DNA of 61,374 bases from Bradyrhizobium elkanii WSM2783 (GCF_000472865.1 NZ_AXAP01000046.1:3642-65015), one strand, 5' to 3'; counted from the stretch's first letter, positions 42,876-51,947 are shown. A program made the numbers and translations. Notes: generated from the sequence alone by a model not told the origin.

Positions 42876-43766
42876 ATGGAACTCACCGACCTCCAGACCT
42901 TTGCAACGGTCGCCCGTCTTGGCGGCATCACGCGCGCCGCCGACGAACTGCACACTGTGCAGTCCAACGTGACCCAGCGGATCAAAGCGCTCGAGGCCGA
43001 GATCGGCACGGCGCTGTTTGAGCGGCACAGCCGCGGCATGACGTTGACCGGCGCCGGACGGCGGCTGCTCCCTTATGCGCAACGCATGGCCGCACTCTCG
43101 CGCGAGGCGTTGCTCGCCGCCCGCGATGATGGCGAGCCGAAGGGACCGCTCGCGATCGGCTCCATGGAAACGACGGCCGCCGTCCGCCTGCCGGTGCTGC
43201 TTGCCGATTTCCATCGCCGCTTTCCGGCGGTACGCCTCACCCTGAAGACCGCGACCACGACCGATCTCGTAACCGCCGTGCTTGATGGCACGCTGGACGG
43301 CGCCTTCGTGGCCGGCCCGATCGATCACGCCGAGCTCACGTCCACCCTCGCCTTCCGCGAAGAGCTGGTGCTGGTCACCGCGCGCCGCTGGGCCAGCCTC
43401 GCCGCCTTGCGCGCGGGCACGTCGGAATCCGGACCGACCGCGCTGGTGTTCCGCACCGGCTGCACCTATCGCCAGCGGCTCGAGCAGATCTTCACCGACT
43501 TCGGCTGGCCGTCGGCCGCACGCTTTGAGCTCGGCACGCTCGACGGCATGGTCGGCTGCGTCGCCGCCGACATGGGCGTGACGCTGTTGCCGCGGGTCGT
43601 CGTCGAGCGCAACGCGTTGCATGCCAGCGTCAGCATCCACACGCTCGATCCATCCTATGCCCGCGCCGAAACCATCTTCATCCAGCGCCGCAGCGCCCAT
43701 CAATACAGCGCGCTGCAGAGTTTTGCCGCCTGTCTCGACAAGGACGATCAGGTCATCGCGGCCTGA
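42876..43766 (+). CDS. LysR family transcriptional regulator
   Basis: A 296-residue activator/repressor. The winged helix-turn-helix is residues 1-60 (LQTFATVARLGGITRAADELHTVQSNVTQRI) and the substrate-binding domain follows from about residue 90. As it is divergent from the nitronate monooxygenase pair, it probably controls them and itself. The 107-base gap should hold its operator. Confidence 0.9.
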   Translation: MELTDLQTFATVARLGGITRAADELHTVQSNVTQRIKALEAEIGTALFERHSRGMTLTGAGRRLLPYAQRMAALSREALLAARDDGEPKGPLAIGSMETTAAVRLPVLLADFHRRFPAVRLTLKTATTTDLVTAVLDGTLDGAFVAGPIDHAELTSTLAFREELVLVTARRWASLAALRAGTSESGPTALVFRTGCTYRQRLEQIFTDFGWPSAARFELGTLDGMVGCVAADMGVTLLPRVVVERNALHASVSIHTLDPSYARAETIFIQRRSAHQYSALQSFAACLDKDDQVIAA

Positions 43767-43937
43767 CTGCCCGTTCCGCTCCGCGAAATTTGCAATGCCA
43801 TTTTTCTGTGACGGAGCCACACGCTTCGCGCGTGCGAGCACACGTCATCAAAGATTTTTGGATCGTTGTGCGCGTCTACGTTAGTATGTGGCGCTTTCTA
43901 CCAACAACCATAACGTCAACATCTGGGAGGGACTGCG

Positions 43938-44873
43938 ATGCGCACCGCATTCGTGTTGTGCTGTTCTGTTGCCTTGTTGGCTACGGTCGGAACGGCAAGC
44001 GCACAAGACTGGACCAAGTCGAAATGGGGGCCGAACGACGAGATCGGCGCCGCCAATTACATGACGCCCGACCTCGTCGTCAAAGCCGCATCATTGGTGA
44101 AGACCGGCAAGACCTACGCGCTCGGCATTCCCGTCGACAGCAAGACGCCGGCCTATCCGCCGCGCACCTTCAAGATCACCATCGTCCAGCCCGGACAGGC
44201 GGGCAGCTCCGGCATCGGTCCGAACAAGGCGACCTACAACGATGATATCCTCGACACCTGGGTCGGCATCGGCAGCCAGATCGACGGCCTCGGCCATCTC
44301 GGCATCGAGCATGTCTACTACAACGGCAACAAGCTCGCAGATTTTGCCGATCCCACCGGCCTGAAGAAGCTCGGCATCGAGAAGGTGCCGCCGATGGTCG
44401 CCCGCGGCGTGCTGCTCGACATGGCCGCCTACTACAACACCGACGTGGTCAAGGAAGGCACCGCCTTCAACGTCAAGGAGATCGAGGAAGTCGCGAAGAA
44501 ACAGGGTGTCGAGATCCGCCAGGGCGACGTCGTGATCTTCCACACCGGCTGGCTCAGCCTGATCGGCAAGGACGACAAGCGCTATTCCGCCGGCGAACCC
44601 GGCCTCGGGGTCGAGGGCGCCAATTATCTCACCGGCAAGGGCGTGGTGGCCGTCGGTGCCGATACCTGGGCAGTCGAGGTCCTACCGTTCGAATCCAACA
44701 ATGTGTTCGAGGTGCATCAGATCCTGCTGGCGAAGAACGGCACCTACATCCTGGAGAACATGGACACCGCCGAGCTCGCCAAGGACAAGGGGTATGAGTT
44801 CCTGTTCGTGCTCGGACAGCCGCGCTGGCGCGGCGGCGTGCAGAGCATGATCAACCCCATCGCGATCCGATAG
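43938..44873 (+). CDS. Secreted cyclase/kynurenine formamidase-fold protein
   Basis: A 311-residue protein with a signal peptide (cut near ASAQ, residue 23), so periplasmic. It belongs to the cyclase family (Pfam Cyclase), metal hydrolases acting on isatin, formylkynurenine or similar amides. The usual HxGTHxDxPxH metal motif reads GIGSQIDGLGH, so two of the His ligands are replaced; Asp and the last His remain. Activity may therefore differ from known members. It stands alone downstream of the LysR gene. Confidence 0.78.
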   Translation: MRTAFVLCCSVALLATVGTASAQDWTKSKWGPNDEIGAANYMTPDLVVKAASLVKTGKTYALGIPVDSKTPAYPPRTFKITIVQPGQAGSSGIGPNKATYNDDILDTWVGIGSQIDGLGHLGIEHVYYNGNKLADFADPTGLKKLGIEKVPPMVARGVLLDMAAYYNTDVVKEGTAFNVKEIEEVAKKQGVEIRQGDVVIFHTGWLSLIGKDDKRYSAGEPGLGVEGANYLTGKGVVAVGADTWAVEVLPFESNNVFEVHQILLAKNGTYILENMDTAELAKDKGYEFLFVLGQPRWRGGVQSMINPIAIR

Positions 44874-44895
44874 CCCCGAGGCACGCTGCCGGTTT

Positions 44896-45026
44896 CACCT
44901 CTCCCATCGGGAGAGGTCGGCGCACAGCGCCGGGTGAGGGGTCACGGTCTCTCATGGGCACCTGCGCCCCCTCACCCGGATCGCATCTAGCGATGCGATC
45001 CGACCTCTCCCCGCTGGGGAGAGGTG
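44896..45026. repeat. Composite palindromic repeat CACCTCTCCC family, second copy
   Basis: A 131-base relative of the unit at 40545: outer CACCTCTCCC and GGGGAGAGGTG arms, inner GGTGAGGGG with CCCCTCACCC, plus CGCATC/GATGCG and GGCGCACAGCGCC hairpins. It lies upstream of ruvX and reaches to 49 bases before its start. Confidence 0.8.
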
Positions 45027-45074
45027 AAGAGAGCGCTTTGCCTCCGCAGGGCACCACGTGTTAATCGCATCCTC

Positions 45075-45557
45075 ATGCCCGCCCCTGTCCTCCCCCTGAT
45101 CGAAGCTGTCGCGCACTGGCCCGAGCGCGGCGCGTTGATCGGGCTCGATCTCGGAACGAAAACGATCGGCATTGCCGTCTCTGATCCCGATCGGCGGCTG
45201 GCGACCGGCGTCGAAACTGTCCAGCGCAAGGCGTTCAAGGCTGACGCGGCGCGGTTGCTGGTGATCGCCGGCGAACGCAACGTGGTCGGCTTCGTGCTTG
45301 GGCTTCCCATCAACATGGACGGCAGCGAGGGGCCGCGAGCGCAATCGACCCGCGCCTTCGCGCGCAACCTCTCCAACCTGACCACGCTCGCGATCGGGCT
45401 CTGGGACGAGCGGCTCTCGACGGCGGCCGTCGAGCGCGAATTGATCGGCCTGGATGTCAGCCGCGCCAAGCGCGCCGAGGTGATCGACGAGCACGCCGCG
45501 ATCTTCATCCTGCAGGGCGCGCTGGATCGGCTGGCAAAATTGCGGGGCGAGCGCTGA
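45075..45557 (+). CDS. ruvX: Holliday junction resolvase-like RuvX/YqgF
   Basis: A 160-residue RNase H-fold nuclease linked to pre-16S rRNA 5' end processing. LIGLDLGTKTIGIAVSD holds the first catalytic Asp, VLGLPINMDGS and WDERLSTAAVE supply the other acidic positions, and DEHAAIFILQ closes the active site. ATG 45075 is chosen; the frame is open to 45024 but that part is inside the repeat. Followed 3 bases later by the AEC permease. Confidence 0.92.
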   Translation: MPAPVLPLIEAVAHWPERGALIGLDLGTKTIGIAVSDPDRRLATGVETVQRKAFKADAARLLVIAGERNVVGFVLGLPINMDGSEGPRAQSTRAFARNLSNLTTLAIGLWDERLSTAAVERELIGLDVSRAKRAEVIDEHAAIFILQGALDRLAKLRGER

Positions 45558-45560
45558 AGC

Positions 45561-46493
45561 ATGGCCGTCGTCATCGCGGCGCTGTTGCCGACATTCCTCT
45601 TGATCGCGCTCGGCTTCATCCTGAAGCGGACGCTGCTCAAGCCCGAGATGCAATGGCAGGGCCTGGAACGGCTGACCTATTACGTGCTGTTCCCCGTGCT
45701 CTTGATCCAGACGCTGGTGAAGGCCGACCTGACAAAGGTGCCGATCGGCGGTGTCGGCGGCGCGCTGTTCCTCTCGGCGCTGGCGATGTCGCTCCTGTGC
45801 CTCGCACTGCGCCCGCTGCTCGGGCGCAGCGGCGTCGACGGTCCTGCCTTCACCTCGGTGTTCCAGGGCGCCACCCGCTGGCAGACCTATGTCGCGCTCG
45901 CGGTGTCCGGTGCCCTCTACGGCGATGTCGGACTCGCGCTCGCTTCGGTGGCGATGGTCGCGATCATTCCACTGGTCAATGTATTCAGCGTCTCCGTGCT
46001 CGCGCACTACGCCGCGCCGCAAAAGCAGTCGGCGGGCGCCATCGTCAAGACGGTGGTGAAGAACCCGCTGATCTGGGCCTGCGTCGTCGGGCTCCTACTG
46101 AACGTGACCCATTTCCCGCTGCCAAAGCTCTGGCATGACGTCGCCGACGCGCTCGGCCGCTCCTCGCTTGCGATCGGCCTGCTCGTCACCGGCGCCGGCC
46201 TGCATCTCGAAGGCATGTTCCGCCCGAGCCTCGCCGCCAGCGTCACGGTGTTCCTGAAGCTGATCGCCATGCCCGTACTTGCCGTAGCGCTCGGCCTCGC
46301 GTTCGGCCTGTCCGGCCCGAGCCTCGTCATCGTCGCCGTCGGCTCGGCGGTACCCACTTCCTCTTCAGCCTATGTGCTCGCCCGCCAGATGGGCGGCGAC
46401 GCACCGCTGCTCGCGCAGATCATCACGCTGCAGACGATACTGGCGGCGATCACGATGCCCGTTATCATCGCGCTCGCGGCAAGCGGGCGCTAG
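45561..46493 (+). CDS. AEC family transporter
   Basis: A 310-residue permease of the auxin efflux carrier family, about 10 helices in two inverted halves. The pattern with LGFILKRTLL in helix 1 and VPTSSSAYVLARQMGGD near residue 265 is characteristic. Family members move organic acids such as malate or malonate or plant-like auxins. It starts 3 bases after ruvX, so the two are probably co-transcribed, though no functional link is evident. Confidence 0.85.
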   Translation: MAVVIAALLPTFLLIALGFILKRTLLKPEMQWQGLERLTYYVLFPVLLIQTLVKADLTKVPIGGVGGALFLSALAMSLLCLALRPLLGRSGVDGPAFTSVFQGATRWQTYVALAVSGALYGDVGLALASVAMVAIIPLVNVFSVSVLAHYAAPQKQSAGAIVKTVVKNPLIWACVVGLLLNVTHFPLPKLWHDVADALGRSSLAIGLLVTGAGLHLEGMFRPSLAASVTVFLKLIAMPVLAVALGLAFGLSGPSLVIVAVGSAVPTSSSAYVLARQMGGDAPLLAQIITLQTILAAITMPVIIALAASGR

Positions 46494-46495
46494 GC

Positions 46496-47239
46496 TCACA
46501 ATAGTATCCAAATGAAGAGGGCGAACATATTCATGGCTGAATGAGCCATTACTGCCAACAAAGTCGAGTTGCTGCGCCAGCGAAAGTAACCGAGAAAAAT
46601 ACCGGAGACGAAGAGACAGAAACGCCCAAGCCAATCATATTGAGTGTGGAGTATCGCCCATACTATTGATGTCAGAACAATCGCGCCGGTCGGGCCGAGG
46701 AAGGATTGCGACCAGCCACGAAACATAAAACCACGAAAGAGAAATTCTTCCATTAGCGGCGCTGCAATGCAAGCGGAGAGCAAATAGATGAACAAACCGT
46801 CGGCTCCCGCGGCCCGGAAATCAGAATCGACAGGAGCGTTACTGGTGGCACCAACGACCAAACTCTCCGCCATCACGAATATGGTCGTGATTGCCAGAGC
46901 ACGTCGGAGTTCAATTGGATTTGGCCACTTCAACGCAAGATATTCGGCGAACTCTCGGCGGCCCATCCGGATGGCGATCCAAAGCACCGCGATCGCAGGT
47001 GGACTTGCCAGAATGCTGGCGGCGCTTTCCAAACTATTCTGGATCACGCCTGTTCGAAGTTGCGCAGGTGACAATATCTTGCCGGCTAGGTCCGATATGA
47101 TATTGAAGAAAAAGTCCGATGCGAAAATGAAAGCGCCGTAAGCGATCAGGCTGACGAACGTCGTCTCCATGAAGTCCCAGGTTCGCGGCGGCCGTGGCGA
47201 GACCGAGGCCGGCGACTTGGCATTTTCGAAGTCCGACAT
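46496..47239 (-). CDS. CPBP family intramembrane metalloprotease
   Basis: A 247-residue membrane protein with about seven helices. The EExxxR motif is MEEFLFRG near 164, with His in WAILHTQ near 194 and MAHSAMN near 234, the residues used by CAAX/Abi-type glutamic proteases. GC and codon use are lower than in neighbours (many AAA, AAT and TAT-like codons), which suggests later arrival. A second CPBP gene lies directly upstream. Confidence 0.82.
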   Translation of the reverse strand: MSDFENAKSPASVSPRPPRTWDFMETTFVSLIAYGAFIFASDFFFNIISDLAGKILSPAQLRTGVIQNSLESAASILASPPAIAVLWIAIRMGRREFAEYLALKWPNPIELRRALAITTIFVMAESLVVGATSNAPVDSDFRAAGADGLFIYLLSACIAAPLMEEFLFRGFMFRGWSQSFLGPTGAIVLTSIVWAILHTQYDWLGRFCLFVSGIFLGYFRWRSNSTLLAVMAHSAMNMFALFIWILL

Positions 47240-47330
47240 ATCGATTTTTCCGCGACAACGTCGCAGCGAAGGTGGGTTCAGATTCTACCTACCATATCCG
47301 ACGATCATCCCGCCAGTAGGATGCAAGCAG

Positions 47331-48098
47331 CTACGACTGCCCCGCAAGCCACAGCGTCTGCAGCGTCGCGGCGAGATTGTTCAGCCCGTGCAGCACGATG
47401 GTGAGCCAGGTCGAGTTAAAGCGGTAGCGCAGGTAGCCGAACACGAGCCCGATCGAAAACACCTCGCTCAGGAAGAACCAGTCGTATTGCAAATGGAGCA
47501 AGGTCCAGACGAGCGACGACAGCAGGATCGCGCCTACCGGCCGCAGGGCCGTCTCCGACCAGCCGCGATAGAGGAAGCCGCGAGCGAGAAGCTCTTCCGA
47601 TACCGGGGCGGCGATGCAGAACGCGATGACGAGCAGCCAAAGCGCGCCTTCGGCCTGCGCCGATTTCATCACCTCGCCCATGAAGCCCGGCGAGGCTTCG
47701 CGGCCAACCGCGCGCAAGATGAGATCCCATACGCCAACCAATAGCGCCAGCGCGACCACGCCGATGGCGAAACTCTTCCAGGAGGTCCAGCGCAGCGCAA
47801 GATAATCGACAAAGGAAGTCCGGGTCGGACGGATCGCAATCCAGAGCGCCAGCAGCACCCCCGGCAATCCCGTGATGACCGAGAGCGCAATCGTCAGTCC
47901 TCCGCCGATCGTCTGGATGACCGACGCGATATTGGGGGCGTCCTGCTTCTGCATGAAGTAGATGACGACGGCGAGCTGCCCAAGGAACATGCCGCCGAAC
48001 ACGAACAATCCCCACAGCGTCGTGCCCCAGAATTTCCACGCCCGCGGCGGCGGTGGAGCGGTGGTCAGCGGAGGATTATCGGGACTGAGGACATCCAT
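47331..48098 (-). CDS. CPBP family intramembrane metalloprotease, second copy
   Basis: A 255-residue paralogue of the next gene, with EELLARG near 168, WTLLHLQYDW near 199 and VLHGLNN near 240 marking the same catalytic set. N-terminal Pro-rich cytosolic stretch (residues 5-20) then about seven helices. Its GC content is normal for the genome, unlike the downstream copy. Such proteins process prenylated or other membrane peptides or act in self-immunity to bacteriocins; no partner peptide was seen. Confidence 0.83.
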   Translation of the reverse strand: MDVLSPDNPPLTTAPPPPRAWKFWGTTLWGLFVFGGMFLGQLAVVIYFMQKQDAPNIASVIQTIGGGLTIALSVITGLPGVLLALWIAIRPTRTSFVDYLALRWTSWKSFAIGVVALALLVGVWDLILRAVGREASPGFMGEVMKSAQAEGALWLLVIAFCIAAPVSEELLARGFLYRGWSETALRPVGAILLSSLVWTLLHLQYDWFFLSEVFSIGLVFGYLRYRFNSTWLTIVLHGLNNLAATLQTLWLAGQS

Positions 48099-48140
48099 CA
48101 GCTAACTCTCGATCGATTGCGCGCCTGTCGCCTCCACAAC

Positions 48141-48230
48141 GTCATGGCCGGGCTCGTCCCGGCCATCCACGTCCCTTTTTCTCTGCCTCGCACGAGAGAC
48201 GTGGATGCCCGGGTCAAGCCCGGGCATGAC
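48141..48230. repeat. REP-like palindrome, GTCATG family
   Basis: A 90-base unit of two palindromes: GGCCGGGCTCGTCCCGGCC and GCCCGGGTCAAGCCCGGGC, linked by CCACGTC and GACGTGG complements and bounded by GTCATG and CATGAC. Lies between the CPBP and acyl-CoA dehydrogenase genes. Confidence 0.85.
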
Positions 48231-48244
48231 GGAGTGTGTGTCAT

Positions 48245-49891
48245 TCAATGCGGCAGCGCCCGCTCCAGCAGCGCGCGCATGTCGCTCTCGGCAAGCTCCA
48301 CCGCGCCATACATGCCGGCGTGCGTGGTCGCGAGCCGTGTCGCCGCGAACAGTTCGGCGTCACGCGGCATCACGCCATTGAGCGCGGCGCTCGCGGCAAG
48401 CAGCGCCAGTTTTTCGACCGCGAGCCGCGCAACGCGCTCGCTGTCCGGTCTGCGGAACGCCTTGCCGATGAAGGCGACCGCCTCGTTCGCGCCGGGCAGG
48501 CCCTGCGTCCGCCCGGCCAATTCCTGCAGGATGGCCGCTGCGGCATCGGCCTCGCGCGAGAGCGCGCGCAGCACGTCGAGGCACATCACATTGCCCGAGC
48601 CTTCCCAGATCGCATTGACCGGCGCCTCCCGGTAATGCCGCGCCAGAATGCCCTCCTCGACATAGCCGTTGCCGCCGAGGCACTCCATCGCCTCGTAGAG
48701 GAAGCCGGGCGCGCTCTTGCAGGTCCAGTATTTGATCGCGGGCGTGAGCAGCCGCATATAGGCGGCTTCCTTAGGCTCATCCGGTGTGCGGTCGAACGCG
48801 CGGCAGAGCCGCATCACCAACGCAACCGTCGCCTCGACATGCAGCGCCATGTCCGAGAGCACCGCCTGCATCAGCGGCTGGTCGGCGAGATGCTTCTGGA
48901 ACACGCTGCGATGGCGCGCATGATGCAGCGCGTGCGCAAGCCCCGAGCGCATCAGGCCGGCAGAGGCGATCGCGCAATCCTGCCGGGTCAGTTGCACCAT
49001 CTGGATGATGGTGCGGATGCCCTTGCCCTCCTCGCCGATCCGCTCGGCATAGGCGCCGTGGAATTCCACCTCCGACGACGCATTGGAGCGGTTGCCGAGC
49101 TTGTCCTTCAGGCGCTGGAAGTGGATGGAATTCACAGACCCATCCGGCGCAAAGCGCGGCATGAAGAAGCAGCTCAGCCCCTCCTCGGCCTGCGCCAGCA
49201 CCAGGAACGCGTCGCACATCGGCGCCGACATGAACCATTTGTGCCCGGTGATGCGATACGCATCGCCATCGCGCGCCGCGCGCGTCATGTTGGCGCGCAC
49301 GTCGGTGCCGCCCTGCTTCTCGGTCATGCCCATGCCGAGCATCATGCCGCGCTTCTCCCACCAGGGCACGAAACTCGGATCATAGGAGCGCGTGGAAATC
49401 ACCGGCATCGTCCTGGCGAGGAGATCCGGCTGCGAGGCAAGTGCGGCGACGGCGGCGCGGGTCATCGTGATCGGGCAGAGATGTCCGGTCTCGACCTGTG
49501 CGGCGATATAGAATTTCGCCGCGCGCACCACTTCCTCCGCGCCGCCCGCGGGCTTGCCCTGCGCGGTCCAGGTCGAGTTGTGCACACCGGCGTGGGCGCT
49601 ATGCGCCATCAGTTCGTGGTAGGCCGGATGAAACTCGACCACATCACGGCGGTTCCCGCGGGAATCGAAGGTGCGCAGTTTCGGCGTGTTCTCGTTGGCG
49701 ATGCGCCCCCGCTCCGCCATCGCTGCCGAGCCCCACTGCTTGCCGAATTGTGCGAGCTCGCCCTGTGCCGAGCCGCCGCCATTGGCGGCCACCGCCTCGA
49801 CCAGCGGCTTGTCGAGCGTGAACAGATCGACATCCTCGAACGGCGGCGACTGGTTGAAGACCTCGTGGGTCGAGAAGATGGCTTGGGTCAT
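48245..49891 (-). CDS. AidB-like acyl-CoA dehydrogenase
   Basis: A 548-residue flavoprotein of the acyl-CoA dehydrogenase family; length and the long N-terminal part match the AidB (DNA-alkylation response) subgroup. MTEKQGGTDVRAN and ALMSAPMCDAFLV-like core segments and LECLGGNGYVEEG near 430 (acyl-CoA dehydrogenase signature 2 region) are present. AidB binds DNA and is thought to destroy alkylating agents; whether this copy does is not shown. No ada or alkB gene is nearby. Confidence 0.85.
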   Translation of the reverse strand: MTQAIFSTHEVFNQSPPFEDVDLFTLDKPLVEAVAANGGGSAQGELAQFGKQWGSAAMAERGRIANENTPKLRTFDSRGNRRDVVEFHPAYHELMAHSAHAGVHNSTWTAQGKPAGGAEEVVRAAKFYIAAQVETGHLCPITMTRAAVAALASQPDLLARTMPVISTRSYDPSFVPWWEKRGMMLGMGMTEKQGGTDVRANMTRAARDGDAYRITGHKWFMSAPMCDAFLVLAQAEEGLSCFFMPRFAPDGSVNSIHFQRLKDKLGNRSNASSEVEFHGAYAERIGEEGKGIRTIIQMVQLTRQDCAIASAGLMRSGLAHALHHARHRSVFQKHLADQPLMQAVLSDMALHVEATVALVMRLCRAFDRTPDEPKEAAYMRLLTPAIKYWTCKSAPGFLYEAMECLGGNGYVEEGILARHYREAPVNAIWEGSGNVMCLDVLRALSREADAAAAILQELAGRTQGLPGANEAVAFIGKAFRRPDSERVARLAVEKLALLAASAALNGVMPRDAELFAATRLATTHAGMYGAVELAESDMRALLERALPH

Positions 49892-49912
49892 GACGCTTCC
49901 TGAAAGCCGGAA

Positions 49913-50017
49913 CTAGAGCATGATCCGGAAAAGTGGACACCGGTTTTCCGAAAAGATCATGCTCAAACAAAGGGCTAGGGCGGGATGACGATTCGAGGAG
50001 ACGTCATCACGCTCTAG
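49913..50017. repeat. Palindromic intergenic repeat, family 1 variant
   Basis: A 105-base unit bounded by CTAGAGCATGATC and GCTCTAG. Inside are GGAAAAGTGGACACCGGTTTTCC and the GATCATGCTC arm, then a GATGACG/CGTCATC pair. The centre ACCGGTTTTCCG relates to the CACCGGTTCGCG of the copies at 6127 and 53247. Its right end supplies the TAG stop of the dipeptidase gene (50014). Confidence 0.75.
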
Positions 50018-50760
50018 CGGCGCGGCGGAATCGGGAAATCATAGGCCTGACCGCCCCCGCCGGGCAGCGAAAAATGCCACCACTCCTTGGAATAGTTGAC
50101 AAAACCCTGTCGCGCCATCGCTGCGACGAGCATCCTGCGCCACCGCCGCTGCGACCGATTGATCGAGGCTGCGGCGGTATGCGCCTTGACGTCGGAGCAA
50201 TCATAGCCGGTGCCCATGTCGACGCTGCCTTCCGGTGCCCGCCTTTCCACTGTTGCCGTGCAGTCGGCATAGTCTCTCGCGGGATCGAACTCGCCGGAAT
50301 TGTCGGCGGCAAGATCCACCAGCGTCAGGTCGAGCGCGGCCCCGCTCGAATGGCCGGAACGCGCAGCGATATAGCCGAGCCGGAACAGATCGGCCTTCCT
50401 GAACGCCGGATTGTAGCGCTTGCCGGCGGCCGTCTCCTTGCCATCCCTCGACCACGCGACCATGTCGGCGACCGCACGCGCCGGGCGGTAGCAATCGAAC
50501 ATCTTCAATGAGAGCCTTTGTGCCGCGAGTTCCTGCTGCACGGCCTTCAGCCTGAGCCCGACCTCGCGCTTCACGACGCACTCGCCCGCGCCGTACCCCC
50601 TGAGCGGCCGGCCGACGAAATTGTTCGGGTTAGCATAACGGATGTCCTGGATGATCGTGGGATCGACGTCGCGCAGGAACACGAAGCCGCCGGGCAGGGC
50701 CTGCGCGCGAGCTACCGAAATCGACATGGCTGCCACTAGCGGGATCACAACAATTTTCAC
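50014..50760 (-). CDS. VanX-like D-Ala-D-Ala dipeptidase (M15)
   Basis: A 248-residue secreted zinc dipeptidase. It starts at GTG 50760 and has a signal peptide (residues 1-20, cut after ARAQ). Zinc ligands are His137 and Asp144 in SGHSSGAALD, and His229 in EWWHF, with catalytic Glu226; the FDCYRP segment at 88-93 is also conserved in M15D. Without the vanHA genes it is more likely to serve peptidoglycan turnover than vancomycin resistance. The open frame to 50865 runs through a repeat and is excluded. Confidence 0.85.
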   Translation of the reverse strand: MKIVVIPLVAAMSISVARAQALPGGFVFLRDVDPTIIQDIRYANPNNFVGRPLRGYGAGECVVKREVGLRLKAVQQELAAQRLSLKMFDCYRPARAVADMVAWSRDGKETAAGKRYNPAFRKADLFRLGYIAARSGHSSGAALDLTLVDLAADNSGEFDPARDYADCTATVERRAPEGSVDMGTGYDCSDVKAHTAAASINRSQRRWRRMLVAAMARQGFVNYSKEWWHFSLPGGGGQAYDFPIPPRR

Positions 50761-50775
50761 GATTGTCGCCCCATC

Positions 50776-50868
50776 GTCATGGCCGGGCTCGTCCCGGCCA
50801 TCCACGTCTTGTTCCGGAAATGCGAGCAAAAGCAAGACGTGGATGCCCGGGACAAGCCCGGGCATGAT
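50776..50868. repeat. REP-like palindrome, GTCATG family
   Basis: A 93-base copy of the two-palindrome unit (GGCCGGGCTCGTCCCGGCC and GCCCGGGACAAGCCCGGGC) with CCACGTCTTG and CAAGACGTGG linking arms. Lies between the divergent dipeptidase and pyrB genes, so it separates their promoters. Confidence 0.85.
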
Positions 50869-50989
50869 GGCGGAGAATGCGGGGGCAACGATGGCGACTT
50901 TGTCATCGCCTCACTAGCCGGGGGAAAACTCACCAGCCCCCTATTCCCGCTTGCCCCGCCGACCATCCACGCCTATAGCTCTGGCTTTA

Positions 50990-51943
50990 ATGACCCCATC
51001 ATTGAAATCGACCTTTGTCCTCGGTCACCGGCATTTGCTGGGCATCGAGGGGCTTTCCGCTGCCGACATCACCGGGCTGCTTGACCTGTCCGAGGAGTAT
51101 GTCGAGCTCAACCGCCAGGTGGACAAGAAACGCGCATCCTTGCGCGGCCGCACCCAGGTCAACCTGTTCTTCGAGGCCTCGACCCGCACGCAATCCTCCT
51201 TCGAGATCGCGGGAAAAAGGCTGGGTGCCGACGTCATGAACATGTCGGTGTCCTCGTCCTCGATGCGCAAGGGTGAGACCTTGATGGACACCGCGGTGAC
51301 GCTGAACGCGATGCACCCGGATATCCTGGTGGTGCGCCACCATGCCTCCGGCGCCGTGGAACTGCTGGCGCGCAAGGTTGACGGTTCCGTGATCAATGCC
51401 GGCGACGGTGCGCATGAGCATCCGACCCAGGCCCTGCTCGACGCGCTGACGATCCGCCGCAACAAGGGCCGGATCGAGGGGCTGGTGGTCGCGATCTGCG
51501 GCGACGTCATGCATTCCCGCGTCGCACGCTCCAACATCCTCCTGCTCAACACCATGGGCGCCCGCGTCCGCGTCGTTGCGCCCTCGACGCTTCTGCCGCG
51601 CGGCATCGAGCGGATGGGAGTGGAGGTCGCCCGCGACATGCGCGAGGGGCTAGACGGGGCCGACATCGTGATGATGCTGCGCCTGCAGCGCGAGCGCATG
51701 AACGGCTCCTTCGTGCCGTCCTCGGGCGAATATTTCCAGTATTTCGGCCTCGACCAGAAGAAGCTGTCCTACGCCAAATCAGATGCACTGGTGATGCATC
51801 CGGGGCCGATGAACCGCGGCGTCGAGATCGACTCGGCTGTCGCCGACGGCGCGCAGTCGGTGATCCGCGAACAAGTCGAAATGGGAGTGGCAGTGCGCAT
51901 GGCGGTGCTGGAAGCGCTCGCCCGCAACCTGCCGAATGCGTGA
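50990..51943 (+). CDS. pyrB: Aspartate carbamoyltransferase catalytic subunit
   Basis: A 317-residue enzyme joining carbamoyl phosphate and aspartate, the committed step of pyrimidine synthesis. FEASTRTQSSFE is the carbamoyl phosphate loop, HPTQALLDALT and VMHPGPMNRGVEI the other active-site segments. ATG 50990 (MTPSLKSTFVLGHRHLL) is chosen over an earlier in-frame start. It overlaps the start of the dihydroorotase homologue or abuts it within 5 bases. Confidence 0.95.
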   Translation: MTPSLKSTFVLGHRHLLGIEGLSAADITGLLDLSEEYVELNRQVDKKRASLRGRTQVNLFFEASTRTQSSFEIAGKRLGADVMNMSVSSSSMRKGETLMDTAVTLNAMHPDILVVRHHASGAVELLARKVDGSVINAGDGAHEHPTQALLDALTIRRNKGRIEGLVVAICGDVMHSRVARSNILLLNTMGARVRVVAPSTLLPRGIERMGVEVARDMREGLDGADIVMMLRLQRERMNGSFVPSSGEYFQYFGLDQKKLSYAKSDALVMHPGPMNRGVEIDSAVADGAQSVIREQVEMGVAVRMAVLEALARNLPNA

Positions 51944-51947
51944 GATC

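Noticed and set aside
48236..49903. A 555-codon plus-strand open frame opposite the acyl-CoA dehydrogenase
   Set aside because: His/Arg/Gly-rich composition typical of antisense frames; the dehydrogenase on the other strand is clear.
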